Shown here: positions 21,642-30,486 of the stretch, in pieces | Layout of the letters: each line of letters starts with the position of its first letter | Numbering within the stretch: position 1 is the stretch's first letter | Origin: Zantedeschia hybrid cultivar | Lineage: Eukaryota > Streptophyta > Magnoliopsida > Alismatales > Araceae | Reading direction: 5' to 3' | Assembly (NCBI GenBank): GCA_030544215.1 | Contig: JARZZO010000016.1 | Coordinates: forward strand, 35,672,001 to 35,736,000 | DNA length: 64,000 bases | The notes under the pieces: generated by a model | Seen by the model: only the letters and a program-made list of their open reading frames with translations | Database searches by the model: none | Told to the model about the DNA's origin: nothing | Made by a program: the position numbers and the translations under genes

Positions 21642-22963
21642 TGTAGGTGCTTAGAATGACCGTGTGATTAACATGAAAAATCTATGTTGTTTAGTGTAAA
21701 CTAACCTATTAAAATAGCAACTAAGTGCAGTGATCGCCAGAAACTTTTAACTAAAAAGTTTCAAAAGAGATATGATCGCTTACCTGTTCAAACGCGGAAG
21801 ATTGAGTCCTTGGTTCCCCTTCCTCAGCCGGCTGAAGAAAGAGAGCCCTTTCTTTGCTTTTTGTTCTTGCTGTTGAATTTGAGGTTGAGGATCGTCCAGA
21901 AGTCTTTCTGACTTTGTGCTTGATTTCCCCTTTTGAATCTCTCGTTGTTGCTGAGTGCAGCAGAAACAGAAACAGAAAACGAAGAAACAATGATGATGAG
22001 AATTTAAGTAGAAGCAGTATCTGAACTAATCACGATTTTGGACATATGATTGAACATCAAACTTACTTGTTGAACGGCTTTGAAACCCCTTAAATCAAGT
22101 AGGTTTTGAAAAATTATGCTGTGGTGTGTGTTTGCATGAAGTGAATGAAGAATGAAATTAATGAAGATGAAAATGAAAATGCAGAAATGAAACACTTATG
22201 CCCAATCGGATGAAGCTTTGAAAGGATGAAGATCTTGAAATGACGCCGACTTCTGGAAATGGCAGTGCTCCGGCGTTCCGACGTTGTTGCTTCGATCTTC
22301 AACTCGCTATAATAATGCTCTCTCTTAATGGATTTCAACTTTTTTTTTTAACTCTTCAACATGCAAGGTATTTATAGGCTTTTTCTTGCGTTCGCGATTA
22401 ACATAGCAAAAAACATCGAATTTATCCATCTTAATTGACAGATAAATACTAATTAATTCATCTTTATCTGTAATTATCTAAAACGCGTCCACCATGGCTG
22501 ACGCCTTTCAGATTAATTAAGATAAGGATAAATATCCGGGAAAACTTATCTTTATCTTTATTAGCTAAAACGCGTCCACCTGTATAGACGTCTTTTAGAC
22601 TAATTAAGATAAGGATAAACAGCCGGAGGGGAAGTTAAAATCACTTAGGAAACTTAAAACGCGTCGACATTACCAAACGCCTTTTAGTTAATTAATTAAT
22701 TAATTCAAATTCAAATTTAATCGCTAAAATAAGAATAAAGTCTAAATGGCGTCCACTTGGGTCGACGTCTTTTAGAATTCTTCATATTTTAACTTAAATT
22801 TGAATTAAAACCAATTCAATTGATTAACTTAAACACATCTGTTAAATCTGACACTTAAAAAGATTAATAAAAATTAATTAATGATTAATTATCAGACCAT
22901 TTCGAGGCATTATTGTATGATATGAAATTTACTCGAAATGACGTCAAAATTAGCGTGTCTACA
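21642..22963 (-). repeat. 3' LTR of Tat element 1
   Basis: It starts TGTAGGTGCTTAG on the plus strand and ends TAGCGTGTCTACA. It is the copy downstream of pol on the minus strand. The TATA box on the minus strand is at 22367-22377. The four-copy motif array lies upstream of it (22480-22776). A splice-donor-like site (complement of CTTACCTGTTC) lies near 21782. Confidence 0.95.
22480..22776 (-). repeat. GCGTC-N10-GACGC array, element 1 3' LTR (4 copies)
   Basis: Copies lie at about 22480, 22566, 22655 and 22741, 86-89 bp apart. Spacers are CACCATGGCT, CACCTGTATA, GACATTACCA and CACTTGGGTC, all 10 nt and unrelated to one another. Between them lie AT-rich blocks with repeated TTAATTAAGATAAGGATAAA. 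The array begins about 100 bp upstream of the LTR TATA box on the minus strand. Confidence 0.9.
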
Positions 22964-24147
22964 GCTGCCTCACCTTGGCATTGTCTTTGCAAGGGAGTGA
23001 AATGGAATGGAATGTACTGAAAAGGTGATGCCAAGGTGTGATGAGACACGCTCTTAACATCACATGACTGGAATTTTTCTCAAAATTATCAATGAAGATA
23101 GCTCAAGGAGATCAATGGAATTAATCCTGTCTGGATGAAGTAGACAAGGAAATAAAATAAAGTCGATCAACCTCCTCGGAGTGGGAAGTACCCCAGGTCG
23201 TAGACACTGCGGGTTTCATCATGGGGAGCGTTTGCCAGCCAATGTGGACGTGCTACAGCCATGATGGATCTTAAAAGAAAAACAAGAATATTGGATAAAG
23301 AATCCAATTAAGGATAGAATTCCAAGGATATCTTTAAGCGAACCTCAAAGATAATCAAGATACTCAATTCAGAATGGAATATTTCATATCATGTTTTGAG
23401 TTATTTGATTAATGGTCTGAAACTTAATCAATAATTAATCCTCATTACAATGATTTCAAAGTCCTACATAATGCATGCTGGGCTAAAAGAAAAATATAAA
23501 GTCAAATAAAATATAAATTAATCAAGGATAATATTGTTAAATTGTCATTAATGAGTCAAGATACCAATTCTTGTAATTCAGTACTAAGCCAAAGCTTGTT
23601 TATCCACGCACCGTTTCACAAAAGATGGAACCATCGTCCTCACTAATCAACAACCCAACGGCCTATCTGTGTGATTAAGAATCTTCTGGAATTATCACTG
23701 TTTTTGGTGTAGGGGAACTCAAATTCCAGTTTCATCAAAACCACAAGGTCCTTGATATACTCTAATAAATATTTAACATACAGTAATGCAAATGCAAAAT
23801 AATTACATGGAATAAGGGTAGAAATAACCGTCTTTTTAGCCACGGTCGGGACTTGAATTCCACAATGGGATCTTCTTAACATTTCCAACTTTACTCAGGC
23901 TTTCTTGAATTTTCTGCAATCAAAATTATTAGTAATTCCAAAAACCACAAAATTTCGGGAAAATCATATAAAAGCTAAAACGCGTCGTGTCGAGAAGACG
24001 CCATTCAACCTTGAAACGCGTCAGTTCTTCTCGACGCCTTTTACTCACAGAAACATGTTTCTGGTTGTTCTCTACCCGAACTCCAACTCTATCAATGCAC
24101 ATCCCTTTTCCAATCCGGAAAAGGTCTACTTAGGATCGCAATTCCTC
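22964..24147. other. Spacer between 3' LTR and gene A of element 1
   Basis: Directly next to the LTR lies a purine-rich stretch on the minus strand (complement of GCTGCCTCACCTTGG) that may be the polypurine tract. The rest shows no recognisable coding sequence. Near its right end it holds two GCGTC-N10-GACGC motifs and the promoter of gene A. Confidence 0.5.
23977..24044 (+). repeat. GCGTC-N10-GACGC pair upstream of gene A
   Basis: Two exact copies start at about 23977 (spacer GTGTCGAGAA) and 24012 (spacer AGTTCTTCTC). The second ends about 105 bp before the TATA box of gene A, the same distance as between array and TATA box in the LTR. Confidence 0.85.
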
Positions 24148-24157
24148 CTATATAAAC
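24147..24157 (+). promoter_or_regulatory. TATA box of gene A
   Basis: CCTATATAAACACCC lies about 140 bp upstream of the gene A start codon, with a CA-rich stretch after it that could hold the transcription start. It is the best TATA match in the region. Confidence 0.6.
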
Positions 24158-24291
24158 ACCCTTAGGTTATTCCCAAGCAATCCTACCATAATCCAAAGAT
24201 CCAAAGGAGAGTTTTCTTCCAAATTTTCAAGGTTTCTTCAAGGTTTTCAAGCTTCCCAAGCTTCAAGAAGGAGGTATTCCGAAAAAGGGAG

Positions 24292-25677
24292 ATGGATTCC
24301 TCAAACAAGAAGATGAAGATGTCTCTAGAGAAGTTTGCAGACATAGAAAATCATCTCAATGGAAGAGATCCCAATCTTCAAGTAAGTCCAATCAACTTTC
24401 TTTTCATGTTCTTCATGTCTTCCATCATGCTCTTCATCAAACTTCATCAAGCTCCCTTTTTATTTTTCTTTCAGAATTACCCCATGTTTCCTGGCCCAAG
24501 AAAGTTCACGTCTCTTCCTTGGATTCGTAAACTTGCAAAAAGTGTTAAGCTTTCTATGCAAGTGTTCATATCCAAGTGGGATCTTCAAGGACTTGTAGTG
24601 CTTGCTAAGAATTACAAAAGTGCGAACGTAGACTGGGCGGCTATGGGCGCCTTGATCGAGTGGTGGCATCCCCAAACTCATACGTTCTTCTTTCAAGATT
24701 TCGAGTGCACAATCCTTCTAGAAGAGGCGGAACTTTTATTAGGTCTCCCAAAGACCAGAGACAACAGAGACAAGATAGCCTTGACAAAAGAGAGAATCAC
24801 CGGTCAACAGTTATTGACATCGATCATGAAGGATCCTTCAGAAGCTAAAGGATGCCTCACCAAGAAGGGGATCAATCTTGCAAAACTAGCCGAGTGGACT
24901 CTTTATGAAATTGAAGATTTAAGGGAGGATGAGGCAGAGGATGTAACGAAAGCTCTCGTTACATGCCTTGCCGGTGCCTTATTCTTTCCTGCACAGGATA
25001 ACATCTTGGAAGACGATCAAATTAGTGCTATTTGCGCAATTTTCGAAGGTAAATCCATTAGCACTGCACTCTTAGCATATCTCTATAGTGGACTTTCTGC
25101 GGCTTCTGTGGGTCGTCCTCCATATGGATGCATGCTACTCTTTGCCTTGTGGATTGAACTTCACTTCAAATTCGAGCATAGCAAGAAAAGGCCTCTGAAT
25201 CCATCTCAGATCTTCTTGAATAGTCCAATTCATTGCATTGCTAATATTGTAAAGTTCAATGAGTACATGGTCAACAAGGTTCCAAAACTCAAGACCCGAG
25301 CCGATTGGAGAGAGTATTTGAAGCTCATGACATCCGACATATTCGACTCGTCTCCGCTTGCTCTTGTTGGAAAACCAGTTTGGGTGCGCCGTACAGCAGG
25401 AGCAGATCTCAAGTTAATTGGAGCCACTGAGTTTGTGTTGTACAATCCACACCGGTGCCTTACTCAACTTAGCTTGGGCCATCGTGAGTTTCCTGAATTC
25501 TCTCCCACACTCCCAATCAAGAAGTGCGACTTGGAATCCGATGAAGATTATGAAGCCATACAAATCATCATTACTCTATGGAACCTTGGCTTTAGCTATC
25601 GTGTAAGATCCTCTAAAGACAGAGATAAAGGATTGAAATTTCCTTATCTTAAAGGTCTTCATGATATTCTCCCTTGA
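24292..25677 (+). CDS. Gene A: DUF7745 / plant-mobile-domain-like protein, 2 exons
   Basis: The frame is open throughout, but residues 31-61 of the uninterrupted reading are a hydrophobic stretch bordered by CAA/GTAAGT and TTTCTTTCAG. I therefore read a 93-nt phase-0 intron at 24382-24474. Exon 1 is 24292-24381 and exon 2 is 24475-25677, giving 430 residues. Residues about 89-122 (IEWWHPQTHTFFFQDFECT, then LLEEAELLLGLP) are the conserved core of the plant mobile domain and DUF7745 group, which is common in plant transposable elements. No catalytic residues can be assigned. PMD relatives in Arabidopsis (MAIN, MAIL1) act in silencing of repeats; a similar role here is only a guess. It lies antisense to gag-pol. 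Element 2 has a broken copy at 63396-64000. Confidence 0.75.
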   Translation: MDSSNKKMKMSLEKFADIENHLNGRDPNLQVSPINFLFMFFMSSIMLFIKLHQAPFLFFFQNYPMFPGPRKFTSLPWIRKLAKSVKLSMQVFISKWDLQGLVVLAKNYKSANVDWAAMGALIEWWHPQTHTFFFQDFECTILLEEAELLLGLPKTRDNRDKIALTKERITGQQLLTSIMKDPSEAKGCLTKKGINLAKLAEWTLYEIEDLREDEAEDVTKALVTCLAGALFFPAQDNILEDDQISAICAIFEGKSISTALLAYLYSGLSAASVGRPPYGCMLLFALWIELHFKFEHSKKRPLNPSQIFLNSPIHCIANIVKFNEYMVNKVPKLKTRADWREYLKLMTSDIFDSSPLALVGKPVWVRRTAGADLKLIGATEFVLYNPHRCLTQLSLGHREFPEFSPTLPIKKCDLESDEDYEAIQIIITLWNLGFSYRVRSSKDRDKGLKFPYLKGLHDILP

Positions 25678-25710
25678 ATGTCCTCTTTCTCTTTTTGATT
25701 TTGATGTTGA

Positions 25711-25746
25711 TGTAATAAAGATTGATTTTATTGAATAAAGATTGAT
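25711..25746 (+). terminator. Probable polyadenylation signals of gene A
   Basis: Two AATAAAG motifs lie in a duplicated GATTGATTTT context about 35 and 55 bases after the stop codon, in the range expected for a plant 3' UTR. Confidence 0.55.
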
Positions 25747-25855
25747 TTTTCATGCCTTAGAATCCTTCCCCAACTTTCTGTGATGTGCACATGATTTTTC
25801 CTTAAGTAAAAACCTGATTTTTCCTGAAAATTCAACAATTCGGGTTCTGTAAAAT

Positions 25856-26200
25856 CTAAAACGCGTCCACTCAGAAAGACGCCTTTCAACCATAATTATT
25901 TTTCCAAAAATTCAATTTAATCCTCAAAACCCGATTAAAAGATTAAATCGCGTCTATATCTACTGACGCCTTTCAACTCTCTCTCCTACTTTTCCCAAGA
26001 TTCTGCCATTAATTCCATGATTAATTCCCTGAACCGCGTCAAGTTATTAAGACGCCTTTTATGATTTTCCTGTGTACGGCTCTGAACAGAACCTCAAATG
26101 CGTCCACTCATATGGACGTGTTTCAACCAATTCAAACAGCTGTCCTTGCCGCCTCAACTTATGCGCCCTAAAACGCGTCTATCTGAGTCGACGCCTTTCA
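25856..26200 (+). repeat. GCGTC-N10-GACGC array between genes A and B (5 copies)
   Basis: Copies start at about 25856, 25943, 26030, 26094 and 26169 (64-87 bp apart), with spacers CACTCAGAAA, TATATCTACT, AAGTTATTAA, CACTCATATG and TATCTGAGTC. The array ends about 140 bp upstream of the gene B start codon. Element 2 has five copies in the matching interval (62888-63230); only the first pair of spacers is clearly similar, at 8 of 10 positions. Confidence 0.9.
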
Positions 26201-26336
26201 CCCTTTTCGTTACAGACCCGCGAAGGCCCTCCTTTCCTCCTCACTTTTCACAAAAGCTTCTCTCTCCTCACCGAGCTCCGGCGATCTCTCCGGTGATCTC
26301 TCCCTCTTCCTCTCGAAAACTCCCTCTTCTCGAGCC

Positions 26337-29165
26337 ATGGAACACGGTGAAGGATTAAGGAAGAAGAAGGCCTTGGCCAAGAGGAGGCGGAGGCAAGAAG
26401 AAGAAGCTCCCGAGGAGGTGCCGGCGGCGTTAGCCGAGGCGGCGGCCTTCTTGGAGGAGGAACTCCCTCCACCGGCACCTATGGCGGTGGAAGAAGAAGA
26501 GGAGGGCGACCTCCACACGGTAAGTCCTCTATAGAATGAATGGGGTGAGGAAAAGAGGGGAGAAAGGGGTTCTTGAAGGAACCCGGAATTTGGACTTGAA
26601 AGGCGTTTAGACCAGGTGACGCCTTTCAAAAGGCGTCGCCCTGGGATGACGTCTTTCAATGCAAATTCCGAATTTTTAAAGTAGGTAGAAAATAGGTTTG
26701 AATTGCGTCAGGGTATGTGGACGTGTTTTGAAACACGTCTGTGTGTGCTGACGCCTTTCAAAATAGAAAATGAATTTTCCTGTTTTTATTAATTACTAAC
26801 CCTATTTTTTTTATTTTTTATTTGCAGGGAGTGATGAGGGCTAGGATTTCCTGGGATTTAGTGATAGGGGCGTATAGGGGACTCCCGGATTTTCAGAAGG
26901 CGCGCCTGCGCCGGATGGGGTTCGGCGAGATACTAGACATCGAGCCATTTTGGCTCGATCTAGTCCTGCTGCAAGCGCTCAGGGAGCGTTGGCATGCAGA
27001 GAGTCGGGCATTTCTGATGCCTTGGGGGCATATGGTCCCCACCTTAGAGGATGTGGCCAGGATCACTGGCCTGCGGGTAGAGGGCCGACTAGTTAGTGGG
27101 GTTACTTACCCCAACTATCAGGGATTAGCAGAGGCCTTGCTAGGGATAGAGGTATCCAGTATAGGTAGGGAGTCTAGGATGGTTCCTAGGGTAGAAGTAG
27201 AGGCTGCCCTAGGTCTAGATGAGCCCCGGCATCGGTCTGACGAGACCCGGGTAGAGTTTAGAGATAGGCTAGCCGAGTCATCTTCCTCTGCCTATTGTAG
27301 TGACCCGAGTCAGGTAGAAGAGGTAGACAGACAGCTCAGAGTCTTTTTAGTTTTCTTTTTCGGTCGGTTGCTCTTCGGTACGAAGGGCGACCATATCCAC
27401 TGTAGGTTTCTTTATTTATTAGATGACCTAGATAGCTTAGGGGAGTATGCTTGGGGTGCGGCCCTTCTGGCCCACCTGTTCGCAGACCTATCCGCGGTCA
27501 CGCCGGACCGTGAGACTACTATCAGTGGCTTCTCGCCGTTCCTTCAGGTATTAAATGTTTTATTATTTATTCATGATATGCAATGTGTAATGCAATGATT
27601 TTTCTAACCTATATGTTCATGAATGCAGGTGTGGAGCTACCACAATTTCCCGCTCGGCAGAGCGCGGATTGTTCGTCCGGATGCCGTTCCATTGGCCTGC
27701 CGTTGGCAGCCAATTGTGGACACGGCTCCGCAGCACCACCAGCTGACGGCCCTCCGCCGTCAGTTCCTAGATTATCCAGAGCTACTGGTAAGTTTTTAAC
27801 TTGTTCAATTTTTATTAAATGCAATTCTTTATTCCTTAAGTACAATTTATTTATGAATGCACCTAACCTATATGCAGGTAATCTGGCGCCCGTACTTGGG
27901 CATGAACGATGAGGGTCAGCCATGGGTGACGGCTGGCAGGAGGCGATTCGGGAGGCAGATGTGGGTGCACTGCCTCAACGAGATCGAGCCCCTCCGCCTC
28001 CGGCTCGTGATGAGGACGTTGGGTCTCCACCAGGAGTGGATTGACGAGGAAGTCCCGGAGGGTGTGGGGAGGAGCATGAGGGGGAAGCAAGCCCTCACCG
28101 ACTGGCGTGCCAAATTCCCTGAGCAGTACGAGGATTGGCACCGTCGGGGCGTACGGGTGGAGTCTCGTGCGGTGAGTACGCCGACCAGCTGCGGCTCCTC
28201 CGACCACTCGATGTAAGTATGCATTCATGCGTCTTTAATTTTATTATTATCTTGATTTATGTTGGTGAATGAATGTATGTATATGTGATTTGCAGGATGC
28301 TCGTGATGCGGTCATCATCGACCTCCGGGCCCGCCTACATGATGCTGAGGCCCAGCTCGAACAAGTCCAGAAAGAGCTCTTTGATCTGGTATGTATGAAT
28401 GAATATGAATGCATGTTTTAATTAATTAATTGTTTTGGCGATTAACCACTGACAGTGTTCTTTTGGTGCAGCGAGCCGTCTACACCCAGGCGGCTCCCCC
28501 TACCTATGGAGCTTCATCTTCTTCATCATCCGCTGCGCACGATACTGCCCTGGCTGACCTCCAGAGTCAGCTCGCCTCTGCCATCCACCGGGCTTCTCTT
28601 GCGGAGGAGGACCGTGCTGCTCGGGTAAGTTTTGATTTTTGAATTTGACTTGATTTACTTGATTGTCTTGAACTAACAAAATCTTCTTCTGCAGGTTGCT
28701 GAGCTCCAAGAAGCCCTTCAGAGGGCTGAAGCGGATGCCTGTGCTACAGCGCCTCGTGCCGAGGCTGATGCAGAGCGGATCCGGGCTCTAGAGGAGCAGG
28801 TGGCCCGACTTTCGGTTGGAGATCTTGCGCGCCTCCAGACCCGCCTGGAGGTCATCAACGAGGAGCGAGAGCGGGAGAGGCAGGAGCGGCAGAGGATGGA
28901 TGCTGAGATATCCGCTCTTCGAGTCCAGCTTGGCATTGCAGAGCATGAGCGCCGGAGCGTGGAGGAGAGGTACAGGCGTGCTCGACAGCGTGCGCAGGAG
29001 CGCGGTTTGACGAGCGCTTTCACTGCCAGCGCTGCCGTGTCTTCCGGCCAGGCGGGGCCGAGCACGATGGGGCCACCTCCACCTCCCAGCCGAGGACCAG
29101 CACCAGACGCGCCTGACGAGGCCCAGAGCCAGTTAGATGAGGGCGGAGGGGAGAGCCAGCCTTGA
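26337..29165 (+). CDS. Gene B: plant mobile domain protein with coiled-coil tail, 7 exons
   Basis: My model has exons 26337-26519, 26828-27547, 27629-27787, 27878-28171, 28296-28388, 28472-28624 and 28695-29165. All introns are GT-AG, all exon lengths are multiples of three, and the product is about 690 residues. Residues 9-20 are basic (KKKALAKRRRRQ), possibly a nuclear signal, followed by an acidic Ala/Pro-rich part. The plant mobile domain covers about 75-450, with the core at 112-150 (RERWHAESRAFLMPWGHMV, then PTLEDVARITGL). Residues about 455-640 are Glu/Arg/Ala-rich heptads, probably a coiled coil. The tail is Pro-rich. Exon 4 uses the donor at 28172, because a 31-bp loss relative to element 2 shifts the frame before the old donor at 28213. 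The gene is antisense to gag-pol. Its function is unknown. Confidence 0.8.
26596..26765 (+). repeat. GCGTC-N10-GACGC doublets in gene B intron 1 (4 copies)
   Basis: Two head-to-tail doublets lie at 26596-26661 and 26700-26765. In each doublet the right arm of one copy and the left arm of the next also stand 10 nt apart (GACGCCTTTCAAAAGGCGTC and GACGTGTTTTGAAACACGTC). Element 2 keeps the first doublet in the same intron (62290-62354), and there the spacers are partly conserved (9 and 7 of 10). Confidence 0.85.
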
Positions 29166-30486
29166 GGGCTTATGTACTTCTTTTCCTTTCATGTATCATG
29201 TATAAAACACTTTTGATATATACATGAAACTTTTGGGCTCCAATCTCGTGTTCCTGTGCTTATCTTGCATCCTGTACAACACTTAACAAACAGGTTAAGT
29301 ATCTATTTAGGCTTAGCCCCTTGCCTGACCAAACAAATGGTCAATCAATCTTTTCCTTGAATAAATAGTCAAGGGGCATAGCCTTTATTAACAAAGGTAA
29401 GAAGAATAATCAGACTTAAGCAAAATGCAACATGCAAGCAAACAGATGCTCACTGAAAATAAAAGGAGTGAAACACATTAAATGCAACAAGCAAATGCTA
29501 ATTGAAATATTTTTTGTGGTTTTGAAATATGTATTTTTGTTTGGGTTTTGAAATATGTATTCTTTTTTTAGATTTTGACAAATGTACATTTTTTTGAATT
29601 TTTGAAATATGTACTTTTTTTTGAATTTTTGGCTATGCAATTTTTTTGAATTTTGACATATGTATTTTTTTTGAATTTTTGACATATACATTTTTTTTGA
29701 ATTTTTGACTATGTATTTTTTTTGAATTTTTGACTAAAAGACCAGTATGGTACTTAGATCAAAAGATCATATTCATTTATTAACTTAATTTCCAAATTGT
29801 TCTTTAACAACTTAACTTAAAACCCATCGTGTTTGAACTTGTGTTTCCATTCGTGATCCCATTTGATGATTTGACCCTTAGTCAATCTAAGCCATTCTTT
29901 AAGTTTGAAGTACACCTCTTTAGAAAGAAAAGAAGAATAGATTTAGAAAGCCCATGAGAAGGTTCCGGAGACCTAAAAAGATGTTCCTTTCCAACCCTAA
30001 TATATGTTGGGGTTCGGTCATTTTCTTTCCGGGGTATTTATCGACCTTGCGTTCCCTTTTGTTTCATTTTATGGCCTTGATGTGACGTTTGTAGTGTATT
30101 GGCCTTTTGATTTGACATTTGGCTTTTGCCTTTTTGCTTTTTCTTTTCTTTTTTCTTCTTCGGGACGGATCTCCCCCATTTTTTTTATGACGGCCTCCTA
30201 CTAAGATGGCGGGTATTCTTGGTAGTCTATTCTAAGCCTCGTTCCGACATCATGGGCCGAGTTTAAAACAGAATTTTTTCTTTAAAACGAATGATTTGTA
30301 CTTTACACTTTCGGTCAAGCTTTCGATATTCTTTAGGACTTGTCATCTCTTGTTACTTACGAATCAAACGTGTCAGTGTGTGTAGTAATGGGTTTAAAGT
30401 TAAATTATCCAGACTAACAAAGAAATTTGAGTTTATAAACTTTCTGATTCCACTGGTCTTTGTACCATACTGATCGACTCTTTAAC
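29166..30486. other. Spacer between gene B and integrase of element 1
   Basis: No coding sequence was recognised. It starts with the 3' UTR of gene B, passes a tandem AT-rich repeat (29510-29740) and ends in a part conserved with element 2 (for example around CCTCCTACTAAGAYGGCGGG near 30193, matching 59392-59412 in complement). The gene B and pol transcripts would converge here. Confidence 0.6.
29510..29740. repeat. Tandem TTTTTTGAATTTTTGACATATG-like repeat
   Basis: About eight imperfect units of 25-32 bp combine a T-run, GAATTTTTG or GATTTTG, and ACATATGTA or ACTATGTA. The matching interval of element 2 (59895-60010) has a related repeat of TTGAATATTTCAAAACCA in the complementary sense. Confidence 0.8.

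Noticed and set aside
21751..21990. 79-codon frame in the element 1 LTR as a gene
   Set aside because: It is repeated in the other LTR only because the LTRs are copies. The similarity to the element 2 LTR may be nucleotide homology around a donor site. It is mentioned as a finding but not called as a gene.
24382..24474. Membrane segment in gene A
   Set aside because: It has the borders of a phase-0 intron and no match in the protein family.
27609..28228. Minus-strand frames over gene B
   Set aside because: The plus strand carries the plant mobile domain with consistent phase-0 splice sites; the opposite frames have no homology.
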